Assembly: GCA_015056765.1 (NCBI GenBank)
Contig: SVFQ01000013.1
Span: 24,061-88,060 of the forward strand
Direction of reading: 5' to 3'
Length of the DNA stretch: 64,000 nt
Source: Lachnospiraceae bacterium
GTDB taxonomy: Bacteria; Bacillota; Clostridia; Lachnospirales; Lachnospiraceae
The notes below the pieces were generated by a model. That model saw only the letters and a program-made list of their open reading frames with translations, did no database searches and had not been told where the DNA came from. Shown here piece after piece: positions 17,596 to 26,087 of this stretch. Every line of letters begins with the position of its first letter. Position 1 is the stretch's first letter. The translations under genes and the position numbers were made by a program.

Positions 17596-18963
17596 ATGGC
17601 AGAAGTAAACGTAAGAGAAGTGGCACTGAGTACCCTTTTGGAAATGGAAAGAGAAAAAGAATATTCTCATGTAATGGTGCAGTCTGTACTGGAGAAGTAC
17701 GACTATTTTGACACCAGAGATAAGGCTTTTTTGAAACGTCTGTTAGAGGGCACCATTGAGCGTAAAATCACACTGGATGCCGTAATAAATCAGGTAAGTA
17801 AGACGCCGGTACAGAAAATGAAGCCACTGATTCGTTCCTTGATGCGTATGAGCGCGTATCAGATTCTGTATATGGATAAAGTTGGCCCGGCAGCAGCCTG
17901 CAATGAAGCAGTGAAGCTTGCCATGGCCCATAAATTTACCCAGTTAAAGGGTTTCGTAAACGGTGTCCTTCGAACCATCAGCAGAGAGAAAGAATCCCTC
18001 TTAGATTTTACGGGAGAGCGATATATAAGTTTCTCTGACATACAGCGGGCATCCATCACCTACTCCATGCCGGAGCAGGTTCTGAAAATCTGGCAGCAGG
18101 ACTATGGGAAGGCAGAGATGCTACGTATGGCAGAAGCCAGCCTGCAGGTGCGCCCTGTGTACATCCGTATTCGAGAAGATATCACAAAGGCAGAAAAAGA
18201 AAAACTGCTCAAGGCGCTGGAAGAGACTGGTGTGGAAGTGACACAGTCAAGCTTACTTCCTTATGCCTATGGGCTAAAGAAACTGGATAATCTTACCAAA
18301 CTTCCGGGATTTGCAGAAGGCTTGTGGACGGTGCAGGATGTCAGTAGTATGTTCCCGGCAGAAGTGGCGGGCATCAAAGAAGGGGACTTTATTTTGGACC
18401 CTTGCGGAGCTCCCGGTGGAAAATCCATGCATGCAGCTACAAAGGCAGGTGGCAAAGTACAGGTGGAAGCCAGAGATATCAGCGAGGAAAAGGTTTGGCG
18501 TATGGAAGAGAATTTCTCTCGTATGCATTTAACCCAGGCGAAAGCTACTTGCTTTGATGCTACAGTGCCGGACCCTGATATGCTTGGAAAAGCCGATGTG
18601 CTGTTTTTGGATGTCCCGTGTTCAGGCCTTGGCATTATGGGTCGAAAAAGAGATATCAAGTACCATATTACGGAAGAGGGGTTAGAGAGCCTGATTCCTT
18701 TACAAAGAGAGATTATCGATACCTGCATCCCGTATCTGAAAAAAGGTGGCGTGCTGATTTATAGTACTTGCACCGTCAGAAAAGCAGAGAATGGGGAGCA
18801 AGTAGCCTATATCATGGAAAAGCATGGTCTTACGCCGGAGTCCTTAGATGCTTATTTACCGAAAGAACTACAGGACGAGGACACAAAGAAAGGCATGCTG
18901 CAGCTTTTTCCCGGAAAGCAGGATAGCGACGGCTTCTTCGTGGCAAGACTACGAAAAGATTAA
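17596..18963 (+). CDS. rsmB: 16S rRNA m5C967 methyltransferase RsmB
   Basis: 455-residue SAM-dependent RNA methyltransferase of the Sun/NOL family, methylating 16S rRNA C967 (E. coli numbering). The N-terminal NusB-like RNA-binding domain (~1-145, e.g. DTRDKAFLKRLLEGTIERK) is followed by a catalytic Rossmann domain with DPCGAPGGKS (SAM site), the DVPCSGLG motif with one Cys, and STCT with the nucleophile Cys of m5C methyltransferases. It starts 12 bases after fmt. The usual zinc-peptidase gene between fmt and rsmB in Bacillus-like clusters is absent. Confidence 0.94.
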   Translation: MAEVNVREVALSTLLEMEREKEYSHVMVQSVLEKYDYFDTRDKAFLKRLLEGTIERKITLDAVINQVSKTPVQKMKPLIRSLMRMSAYQILYMDKVGPAAACNEAVKLAMAHKFTQLKGFVNGVLRTISREKESLLDFTGERYISFSDIQRASITYSMPEQVLKIWQQDYGKAEMLRMAEASLQVRPVYIRIREDITKAEKEKLLKALEETGVEVTQSSLLPYAYGLKKLDNLTKLPGFAEGLWTVQDVSSMFPAEVAGIKEGDFILDPCGAPGGKSMHAATKAGGKVQVEARDISEEKVWRMEENFSRMHLTQAKATCFDATVPDPDMLGKADVLFLDVPCSGLGIMGRKRDIKYHITEEGLESLIPLQREIIDTCIPYLKKGGVLIYSTCTVRKAENGEQVAYIMEKHGLTPESLDAYLPKELQDEDTKKGMLQLFPGKQDSDGFFVARLRKD

Positions 18964-18984
18964 TTTCAAAGAATTAAAATAGAA

Positions 18985-20055
18985 ATGATAGAGAACGAAA
19001 CAAAAAAAGATTTAAAGAACCTTACTTTAAGCGAATTAACAGAAGAATTTCTGGCACTGGGAGAAAAGAAGTTTAGAGCAAAACAAGTCTATGAGTGGAT
19101 TCACCAAAAGCTGGTAGACGATGTGGATGCCATGACCAATCTATCCGGTGCTTTTCGAGAGCAGTTGAAAAACAACTATACCATGACCCATTTGGAAATC
19201 GAAGATTTACAGATTTCCAAAGAGGACGGAACCAGAAAGTATCTGTTTCGATTGGCAGACGGAAATTATGTGGAGAGCGTTTTGATGCGCTATAAGTATG
19301 GAAACTCCGTATGTATTTCCTCCCAGGTGGGGTGCCGAATGGGTTGTAAGTTCTGCGCCTCCACGTTAGATGGCCTTGCCAGAAACTTAGCGTCTGCAGA
19401 AATGTTAGACCAGATTTATCAAATCACCAAAGACACCGGAGAACGGGTAAGTCATGTGGTGGTCATGGGCACCGGTGAGCCCATGGATAATTATGACAAT
19501 CTACTAAAATTTATTCATATGCTGACAAATGAAGATGGCTTACACCTAAGTCAGCGAGATGTGACAGTCAGTACCTGCGGTATTGTTCCGAGAATGCGAC
19601 AGCTGGCAGATGAAAAACTGCAGATTACACTGGCTCTTTCTTTACACGCACCCACAGATGAAAAGCGTAAGGCACTGATGCCGATTGCCAATTCCTATAG
19701 CTTAGAAGAGCTTATGGATGCCTGTCGGTATTATTTTAAGCAGACCGGTAGAAGACTGACCTTTGAGTATTCCCTGGTGAAAGGAAAAAATGATGGGAAG
19801 GAAGAGGCAGCCGAGCTCATTCGTCTCATCAAAGGCATGAACTGCCATGTGAACCTGATTCCGGTAAACCCGGTAAAGGAATGTGGTATGGAAGAAACAG
19901 ATAGAGGGGATGTGATTTCTTTCCAGAAAGAACTGGAGAAAGCCCATATCCAGGCTACCATTCGTCGAGAAATGGGTAGGGACATCGATGGAGCCTGTGG
20001 CCAACTTAGACGGAGACATTCCCAAAACAGTGACAGTCGTGGTACACTAAAATAA
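18985..20055 (+). CDS. rlmN: Dual-specificity 23S rRNA A2503 / tRNA A37 C2-methyltransferase RlmN
   Basis: 356-residue radical SAM enzyme. The CX3CX2C cluster is C117, C121 and C124 (in GCRMGCKFC). The SAM-binding GTGEPMDNYDN motif is present, as is the ALSLHA strand. A Cys of the C-terminal region near GACGQL matches the position expected for the methyl-carrying cysteine. N-terminal helical part KKFRAKQVYEWIH fits the family. It lies 21 bases after rsmB and about 35 bases before the phosphatase start, within the same operon. Confidence 0.95.
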   Translation: MIENETKKDLKNLTLSELTEEFLALGEKKFRAKQVYEWIHQKLVDDVDAMTNLSGAFREQLKNNYTMTHLEIEDLQISKEDGTRKYLFRLADGNYVESVLMRYKYGNSVCISSQVGCRMGCKFCASTLDGLARNLASAEMLDQIYQITKDTGERVSHVVVMGTGEPMDNYDNLLKFIHMLTNEDGLHLSQRDVTVSTCGIVPRMRQLADEKLQITLALSLHAPTDEKRKALMPIANSYSLEELMDACRYYFKQTGRRLTFEYSLVKGKNDGKEEAAELIRLIKGMNCHVNLIPVNPVKECGMEETDRGDVISFQKELEKAHIQATIRREMGRDIDGACGQLRRRHSQNSDSRGTLK

Positions 20056-20089
20056 GTGTGTGAAACAAGGACATAGGAGAGAAAAAGTT

Positions 20090-20818
20090 TTGCTTAAGAC
20101 AGCGTCCCTTTCGGATAAGGGGATTAAACGAAAAATGAATCAGGACGTGGTCTATACCTCTGATTTGCCGGTGGGAAACCTACCAAATCTTTACATGATT
20201 TGTGACGGTATGGGAGGACACAAAGCCGGGGATTATGCATCCAGATATGCGGTAGAGACCATTGTAAATCTGGCGGAGAATTCTCATGAGCGTAATGCAG
20301 AGAAAATCTTGCAAGCCGGTATCGATAAAGCTACCAAAGAAATCTTTGACATGGCAAACAACAACGAAAACATGGAAGGCATGGGGACCACCCTTGTTGC
20401 AGCGGTTGTGTATAAAGATACCATGAAGGTGGCCAATATCGGCGATTCCAGACTGTATCTGATCAGAGGGAAAAGTATCAAGCAGATTACAGTGGATCAT
20501 TCCTTGGTAGAGGAAATGGTTCGACTTGGAGAAATAGATAGAGAAAGTGCCAGAAATCACCCAAATAAGAATATCATCACCAGAGCCGTAGGGGTAGGAG
20601 ATGAAGTAGAAGCTGACTTCTATGACGTGCCTATTCAAAAGGGAGATACCATTCTTCTGTGTTCCGATGGACTTAGTAACATGCTGGAGGACGAAGAAAT
20701 CCGTATGGTAAGCTCTGCACAGCGAGACCTTTTGGAAAAGACAGACGCACTTGTGCGAATTGCAAACCAAAATGGTGGAAAAGACAATATCTCCGTGGTA
20801 ATGATTGAGGTTGAGTAA
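20090..20818 (+). CDS. prpC: PP2C-type Ser/Thr protein phosphatase (PrpC/Stp)
   Basis: 242-residue manganese-dependent phosphatase that reverses phosphorylation by the PASTA kinase encoded next. Motifs: start region KTASLSDKGIKRKMNQD, CDGMGGHKAGDYAS (metal-binding Asp), GMGTTLVAA, NIGDSRLYL, SDGLSNMLEDEE and GGKDNISV near the end. I place the start at TTG 20090: AGGAG lies about 10 bases upstream and the protein then begins at the family's normal N terminus. A GTG at 20060 would add ten residues but lacks a ribosome site. The gene ends 2 bases before the kinase ATG. Confidence 0.93.
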   Translation: MLKTASLSDKGIKRKMNQDVVYTSDLPVGNLPNLYMICDGMGGHKAGDYASRYAVETIVNLAENSHERNAEKILQAGIDKATKEIFDMANNNENMEGMGTTLVAAVVYKDTMKVANIGDSRLYLIRGKSIKQITVDHSLVEEMVRLGEIDRESARNHPNKNIITRAVGVGDEVEADFYDVPIQKGDTILLCSDGLSNMLEDEEIRMVSSAQRDLLEKTDALVRIANQNGGKDNISVVMIEVE

Positions 20819-20820
20819 AC

Positions 20821-22932
20821 ATGATTAAAATAGGAATGATCCTAGGCGACCGCTATGAGGTGCTGGAAAAAATCGGCGCCGGCGGTATGTCTGATGTATA
20901 TAAAGCAAAAGACCATAAGCTAAACCGTCTTGTAGCAGTGAAAGTATTAAAGCAGGAGTTCAGTGAGAATGCGAATTTCGTTTCCCGCTTTAGTACAGAG
21001 GCACAGGCAGCAGCTTGTCTGATGCATCCCAATATCGTAACGGTTTATGATGTAGGGGAAGAAAACGGCGTCTATTATATTGTGATGGAACTCATTGAGG
21101 GCATCACACTGAAAAAATATATTGAGAAAAAAGCCAGAGTATCCGTAAAGGAAGCAGTAAGCATTGCCATTCAGGTGGCTATGGGTATCGAAGCGGCACA
21201 CAGCAAGCATATCATTCATCGTGATATTAAGCCACAGAATATCATCATTTCCAAAGATGGAAAGGTAAAGGTAACAGACTTTGGTATCGCCAAAGCCGCT
21301 ACCAGCAAAACCATCTCCTCCAACGTGATGGGAAGTGTACATTATACTTCACCGGAGCAGGCAAGAGGTGGCTATAGTGATGAAAAGAGTGATATCTATT
21401 CTTTGGGTATCACCATATATGAAATGCTGACGGGTAGAGTCCCTTTTGATGGAGATACTACGGTGGCCATTGCCATTAAGCATATTCAGGAGGATATGGT
21501 TTCTCCCAGAGAGTATGTACCGGAGATTCCCATCAGCATTGAAAAAATCGTTATGAAATGCTGTCAAAAGAGTCCGCAACGCAGATATCAGTGCGTGCCG
21601 GATTTGATTGATGACCTAAAGCAGTCCCTCTTAAATCCAAATAAGGACATTGTAAAGGACATCGAGACTGAGGCTGGCGGCAGTACCAGAATGTACTCTG
21701 AGGACGATATGAGTCGTATCAAGAGTGCGTATCATGAACAGGACTACGAAGATTACGAGGAAGAGTATCCTCCCTATAGAGAAAACAAAAAGAAATCTCG
21801 TCGCGATGAAATCCGCTATGTGGATGATTATGATGAGGAAGAGGAAGACTACGATCCGAAAAAAGAGAAGCTTACCACCATACTTATGATAGTGGCAGCA
21901 GCTTTAGTAGGACTTTTGATTGTGCTTTTTGCAGGTCACCAGATGGGCTTATTCCACTTTGGCGGTGACAGCGCTGAAACCGAGACGGTAGAAGACACTT
22001 CCGGCATCACCATGATTGATGCAGTGGGCAAATCCCTGACAGATGCAGAGCAAGCCTTAACAGCATTAGGCCTAAAGACTGCCATCAATTATGTGGAGAC
22101 TTCAGCCTATGATGCCAATACTGTCATTAGCCAGGATGTGGAGAAAGGCCAAAAAGTAGAGAAGGGCGCTATCATCACCCTGACTGTCAGCACCGGCGGT
22201 AAAGGTGTGGAAGTACCGAATGTAGTGGAAAAGACTTACGAAGAAGCTAAGACAGAGCTGGAAAAAGCAGGTTTTGTCGTAAGTAAAACAGAAACTACCA
22301 ATGCAGCGGTAAAGGAGAATTATGTCATCAAACAGTCTCCGGAATCCAGTTCCAAAGCCCCTGCCGGTTCTACTGTTACCTTGACCGTTAGTACAGGAGC
22401 AGATGATTCCAAGATTCGCGTACCGAATCTGGTAGGTGTCACAGAAGATGAGGCCTTGGCAAAACTAATCGAGGCCGGACTGGAACTGGGCAAGACCAGT
22501 TATACAGAAAGCAATGAAGTAGCAGAAGGTCAGGTATGCTGGCAAAGCGTATCAGAAGGAAGCTACTTAGATGCAGGTGGCGTGGTAGATATCCGTGTCA
22601 GCAGCGGCAAGTCAGAAGGCAGCTATAAGTTCAACGGAAATATTACAGCACCGACTGCGCAGGAAGATCCGAAATTCAAACCGGGCACACCGGTACAGGT
22701 TACCATTACTGCAGGGGATGGTACGGTACTTCGTAATAGTACAGAGACCAGTTTCCCAATTGCCGTGAATTATTCCGGCATCAAATCCCCAAATGGTATT
22801 GTAACTTTTAATTACACCAATACCACGGATGCGGTGACCAGTACCAATCCTGAGACTGGGGAAACCACAGTGACAGAAGGTACCAGTACACCGGTATCCA
22901 TTTCCAGAAAACTGGAATTTGTAGAGGAATAG
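20821..22932 (+). CDS. prkC: PASTA-domain Ser/Thr protein kinase (PrkC/PknB/Stk)
   Basis: 703-residue membrane receptor kinase that senses peptidoglycan or lipid II and controls cell-wall growth and dormancy. The N-terminal kinase domain (~1-270) has the glycine loop IGAGGMSDVYKA, catalytic HRDIKPQN, DFG (in TDFGIAKA) and a Ser/Thr-containing activation segment TSKTISSNVMGS. An acidic juxtamembrane linker (~290-350) precedes one membrane span (~351-373). Outside are three PASTA repeats and then a ~100-residue threonine-rich beta domain that most relatives lack or vary. Acts with the upstream phosphatase as a pair; rsgA follows after one base. Confidence 0.96.
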   Translation: MIKIGMILGDRYEVLEKIGAGGMSDVYKAKDHKLNRLVAVKVLKQEFSENANFVSRFSTEAQAAACLMHPNIVTVYDVGEENGVYYIVMELIEGITLKKYIEKKARVSVKEAVSIAIQVAMGIEAAHSKHIIHRDIKPQNIIISKDGKVKVTDFGIAKAATSKTISSNVMGSVHYTSPEQARGGYSDEKSDIYSLGITIYEMLTGRVPFDGDTTVAIAIKHIQEDMVSPREYVPEIPISIEKIVMKCCQKSPQRRYQCVPDLIDDLKQSLLNPNKDIVKDIETEAGGSTRMYSEDDMSRIKSAYHEQDYEDYEEEYPPYRENKKKSRRDEIRYVDDYDEEEEDYDPKKEKLTTILMIVAAALVGLLIVLFAGHQMGLFHFGGDSAETETVEDTSGITMIDAVGKSLTDAEQALTALGLKTAINYVETSAYDANTVISQDVEKGQKVEKGAIITLTVSTGGKGVEVPNVVEKTYEEAKTELEKAGFVVSKTETTNAAVKENYVIKQSPESSSKAPAGSTVTLTVSTGADDSKIRVPNLVGVTEDEALAKLIEAGLELGKTSYTESNEVAEGQVCWQSVSEGSYLDAGGVVDIRVSSGKSEGSYKFNGNITAPTAQEDPKFKPGTPVQVTITAGDGTVLRNSTETSFPIAVNYSGIKSPNGIVTFNYTNTTDAVTSTNPETGETTVTEGTSTPVSISRKLEFVEE

Positions 22933-22933
22933 C

Positions 22934-23812
22934 ATGCAGGGAAAAATCGTGAAAGGAATTGCAGGCTTCTACTATGTCTATGCGGAAGATGGAAATACCT
23001 ATGAATGTAAGGCAAAAGGCATTTTTCGTAAGCAAAATATCAAGCCCCTGGTGGGAGATAATGTAGAACTGGAGTGCTTGGAAGGACAGGAATTAAAGGG
23101 AAATATCATTTCCCTTCTGCCCAGAAAAAGCCAGCTCATCAGACCGGCGGTGGCCAACATCGATCAGGCCATGGTGATTTTTGCCATTACAAAGCCTGAG
23201 CCGAATCTGAATCTATTAGATAGGTTCCTGATTATGATGCAACAGCAGAATCTAACCACCACTATTTGTTTTAGCAAAAGCGATATTGCCACAGAGGCGG
23301 AGAAGGATAACTTAAGACAGGCTTATGAAGCATGCGGATGCAAGGTACTCTTTATCAGTTCCCATAAAGAGGAAGGCGTGGAAGAAGTGAAAGCTCTTCT
23401 AGAGGGAAAGACCACTACATTGGCAGGCCCCAGTGGAGTAGGAAAGTCTACCTTGATCAATTATCTTTGCCCCAATGCAGATATGGAAGTGGGAGAGATT
23501 TCAAAGAAAATCGCCAGAGGGAAGAATACCACCAGGCATACACAGATTTTTGCCATCAATCCGCAAAGTTTTATCTTAGATACACCGGGATTCTCTTCTT
23601 TAAATCTTTTTGAGCTAGAGAAAGAAGAGTTGCATTTTTACTATCCGGAATTTGAACAGTATGAATCAGAATGCAGATTCCGTGGTTGTGCGCATATATC
23701 GGAACCGGATTGCGGTGTAAAGAAGGCCCGGGCGGAAGGCAAGATTAGTGAGATCCGCTATCATAACTATGAGCTTTTGTATGAAGAACTGAAGAACCAA
23801 AGAAAGTACTAA
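22934..23812 (+). CDS. rsgA: Ribosome small-subunit-dependent GTPase RsgA
   Basis: 292-residue circularly permuted GTPase that checks maturation of the 30S decoding centre. Order seen: N-terminal OB fold (~1-70), then G4-like FSKSD, P-loop GPSGVGKST, switch region ARGKNTTRHT, G3 motif DTPGFSSL, and the C-terminal zinc module CRFRGCAHISEPDCGVK (one His and three Cys). It starts one base after the kinase stop and is the last gene of the murE operon, closed by a strong terminator. The rpe and thiN genes that usually follow in Firmicutes are absent. Confidence 0.95.
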   Translation: MQGKIVKGIAGFYYVYAEDGNTYECKAKGIFRKQNIKPLVGDNVELECLEGQELKGNIISLLPRKSQLIRPAVANIDQAMVIFAITKPEPNLNLLDRFLIMMQQQNLTTTICFSKSDIATEAEKDNLRQAYEACGCKVLFISSHKEEGVEEVKALLEGKTTTLAGPSGVGKSTLINYLCPNADMEVGEISKKIARGKNTTRHTQIFAINPQSFILDTPGFSSLNLFELEKEELHFYYPEFEQYESECRFRGCAHISEPDCGVKKARAEGKISEIRYHNYELLYEELKNQRKY

Positions 23813-23826
23813 AAACGATAAAGCAG

Positions 23827-23858
23827 AAACGGAGAGCAGATTTTGCTCTCCGTTTTTT
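23827..23858. terminator. Bidirectional terminator between rsgA and the second lacI-type gene
   Basis: Perfect 12-bp stem AAACGGAGAGCA / TGCTCTCCGTTT (23827-23838 with 23844-23855), 5-base loop, T6 on the right and several A on the left. It serves rsgA and, read in reverse, the LacI-family gene. Confidence 0.92.
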
Positions 23859-23877
23859 ATGTAAATGATAGATGGAA

Positions 23878-24903
23878 TCATCTTGTGGTGCCACCGTCTA
23901 AGAAGGCTACCGGCAAAGAAAGATTACTTTCCGGCTTCTTTCCTTGAATCAAGTCATGTAACATGTACAAACCGGTTTTAGCAATGAGCTCCACCGGCTG
24001 GTGAATGGAAGAGACCACCGGTTTTCCGTTGCCGGCGGAGACGATACCGTCGAAACCAATGAGTTGCACGTCTAATGGAACACGAATTCCTCGCATGGAT
24101 AGGATATCTCTTACCTGAACAGCCAGGTGATCGGAACTGGTAAAGATGCCGTCATATTCAAACTTTGGCTTTCCGTTTTTACTTTTGATATAACTTTCCA
24201 GACCCTCGGTAATGGTGAGATTGCTGCTGGCAGAAGGGTACATGTAATTGGTATCCTTCTCATTATGCTCTTGATAACGCAGAATCTGGTATTCCATATT
24301 ATGGTCCTCGCAGTATTTGCGGAAGCCATCGATACGTTTGGTAGGCTCTGCGTCCTCATCATCTACACCGGTCCAGATACATAGGAGCTTCTCAGCTCCT
24401 TTTTCTTTTAAAGTACGGGCGGCTAAATAGCCACCTGCAAAGTTGTCACAGGAGACACAAGGAATCTCCGGAGAGAGATGACGGTCAAAGGAGACAAAAG
24501 CCATGCCACTTAATTCTTCCGGAGGTAATTGGGTATAACTTACACCGAAGATACCGTCTACACGGGAATTCTTGGCCATAGAAATATAATTCCGCATTTT
24601 AGCCGGATCATCTCTGGAGATACAAATCAGCATACGAAGTCCCTCCTTGGAAAGCTCTGCCTCAATACTATCTAAAAGCGCAGGAAAGAGGGGGTTTTGT
24701 AAAGTAGGAACGATGACTGCGATATCCCCGGTTAATTTGGCCTTTAAACGCTGGGCGTTTGGGTTTGCCTGATATTGCAAATCCTCCATGGCCTTTAGTA
24801 CTCTTTTTTTGTTTTCTTCTTTTACATAGATGCCATTTAGTACTTTGGATACAGTACCTAAAGACACGCCAGCTTCTCTGGCTACATCACGTATGGTTGC
24901 CAT
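23878..24903 (-). CDS. LacI-family transcriptional regulator of the phosphorylase/ABC locus
   Basis: 341 residues. The helix-turn-helix TIRDVAREAGVSLGTVSKVL and hinge are followed by a sugar-binding-like effector domain (IAVIVPTLQNPLFPALLDSI; LIGFDGIVSAG and SSIHQPVELIAKTG near the end). It is divergent from the kinase-GH13-ABC genes with a 238-base shared region. Its own promoter holds the perfect palindrome AGGGTTAACCCT in the spacer, and a related palindrome TGGGTATACCCA lies before the operon, making these the best operator candidates. Start: ATG complementary to 24901-24903 with AGGAGAA upstream. Effector unknown. Confidence 0.9.
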   Translation of the reverse strand: MATIRDVAREAGVSLGTVSKVLNGIYVKEENKKRVLKAMEDLQYQANPNAQRLKAKLTGDIAVIVPTLQNPLFPALLDSIEAELSKEGLRMLICISRDDPAKMRNYISMAKNSRVDGIFGVSYTQLPPEELSGMAFVSFDRHLSPEIPCVSCDNFAGGYLAARTLKEKGAEKLLCIWTGVDDEDAEPTKRIDGFRKYCEDHNMEYQILRYQEHNEKDTNYMYPSASSNLTITEGLESYIKSKNGKPKFEYDGIFTSSDHLAVQVRDILSMRGIRVPLDVQLIGFDGIVSAGNGKPVVSSIHQPVELIAKTGLYMLHDLIQGKKPESNLSLPVAFLDGGTTR

Positions 24904-24957
24904 ATCGAATCCAGTTTCTCCTAATAAAAATGAAATAGTTCAACTAAGTCCTGTACT

Positions 24958-24986
24958 ATTGTATCATAGGGTTAACCCTGTCTCAA
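24958..24986 (-). promoter_or_regulatory. Promoter of the second LacI-family gene
   Basis: Minus strand TTGAGA (complement of 24981-24986), 17-base spacer, TACAAT (complement of 24958-24963). Confidence 0.75.
24968..24979. promoter_or_regulatory. Palindrome AGGGTTAACCCT inside the lacI promoter spacer
   Basis: Perfect 12-base palindrome placed exactly between -35 and -10 of the LacI-family gene, suited to autorepression. It shares GGGT-NN-ACCC with the site at 25080-25091. Confidence 0.6.
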
Positions 24987-25043
24987 TTCTCTGTTTTGCA
25001 CAAAAACGCTGCGCAATATTAGGTAATAATTCACTATTTACAC

Positions 25044-25108
25044 TGAAACGATTGTTTGATAACTTGAAAATATACCACATGGGTATACCCAAAATATGAA
25101 ACGGTTCA
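25044..25108. promoter_or_regulatory. Pair of TGAAACGRTT boxes upstream of the kinase/GH13 operon
   Basis: TGAAACGATT at 25044-25053 and TGAAACGGTT at 25097-25106, the second extending to the near-palindrome TGAAACGGTTCA with a central CG as in many LacI-family operators. The boxes start 53 bases apart, about five helical turns, so they could be bridged by one regulator. The + strand promoter itself is not clear; TTTACA (25037) with TAACTT (25060) at 17 bases is the best I can see. Confidence 0.45.
25080..25091. promoter_or_regulatory. Palindrome TGGGTATACCCA upstream of the kinase/GH13 operon
   Basis: Perfect 12-base palindrome about 50 bases before the kinase ATG, related to the palindrome in the divergent lacI promoter. 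Likely operator of the same regulator. Confidence 0.55.
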
Positions 25109-25141
25109 TTTTTGAAACCGGGATTATAGTTAGAGGAAATT

Positions 25142-26077
25142 ATGAAAAAAGAAAGTTTAGAAGCTTTATTACCTTGGACAGGAATTCAGGTTCCTGCGGA
25201 CATTCCTCATGGCGATATGCCAGGGGATAAAGTAGAGATTTCAGAAGAGCATATCAGAAAAGCAACGACCATTTTTCCAGAATTGATTGGTGAAATGATT
25301 AAGGTTTTGGAAAAAGGAAATTCAGAAAAAATCGTGGTAGCTGTATGCGGCGGCTCCGGTGTAGGCAAGTCTGAAATCGCTTCCTTACTGGCATTTTATT
25401 TAAGAGAATCCGGCATTGGTGCATATACTTTATCCGGTGACAATTACCCACATCGTATTCCGATGTACAACGACGCAGAGAGACTGAAAGTATTCCGGGA
25501 AGCCGGAATGAGAGCCATGGCAAAGGCTGATGCTCTGACAAAAGAACGGGTGGAAATCATCAGAGACTTCCAAGCAAAGGAAGTGGATGCAGACCAGGGA
25601 CTCCTTCAGGAAAACCCTTGGATGGCACCTTATTTAGAAGGTGGCAGAGCTGCATTAAAGGATTACCTGGGTACTCCAAATGAGACAGATTTTGATGAAG
25701 TTTCTGACATCATCAAAGCCTTCCATCAGGGACAGAGCAGCATTTATTTAAGACGTATGGGCAGAGACGATACAGCCCTTTGGTATGAGAAGGTAGATTT
25801 CTCACAGGTAGATGTTTTACTTGTAGAGTGGACCCATGGCAACAGCGACTATCTGCAGGGAGTAGATATTCCGGTCCTTCTAAACAGCACACCGGAGGAG
25901 ACACTGGCCCACAGAAGAGCCCGTAACCGAGATGGAAAGTTAGATAGCCCATTCACCATGATGGTACTGGCATTGGAACAAGAAAAATTACATCACCAGG
26001 CAAAAAAAGCAAAGATTATTCTTTCCAAAAATGGAGAGCTTTTGAGCTTTGCAGAGTATGAAAAGGTGATGGCATAA
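25142..26077 (+). CDS. P-loop small-molecule kinase of the uridine-kinase/phosphoribulokinase type, substrate unknown
   Basis: 311-residue cytosolic nucleotide-binding protein. Walker A is GGSGVGKS (70-77), followed by a segment TLSGDNYPHRIPMYND (~97-112) that occupies the place of the substrate-binding Asp motif in uridine-kinase-like enzymes, and a possible Walker B in VDVLLVEWTHG (~222-232). Lid-like arginines lie in AHRRARNRDG. It is the first gene of an operon, 10 bases before a GH13 phosphorylase-like gene and a sugar importer. Its substrate is therefore probably a product of that phosphorylase (D-glycerate, fructose or another acceptor); this is inference. AGAGG precedes ATG 25142. Automatic labels such as adenylylsulfate kinase would be unreliable here. 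Confidence 0.75.
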   Translation: MKKESLEALLPWTGIQVPADIPHGDMPGDKVEISEEHIRKATTIFPELIGEMIKVLEKGNSEKIVVAVCGGSGVGKSEIASLLAFYLRESGIGAYTLSGDNYPHRIPMYNDAERLKVFREAGMRAMAKADALTKERVEIIRDFQAKEVDADQGLLQENPWMAPYLEGGRAALKDYLGTPNETDFDEVSDIIKAFHQGQSSIYLRRMGRDDTALWYEKVDFSQVDVLLVEWTHGNSDYLQGVDIPVLLNSTPEETLAHRRARNRDGKLDSPFTMMVLALEQEKLHHQAKKAKIILSKNGELLSFAEYEKVMA

Positions 26078-26087
26078 AGGAATTCAA

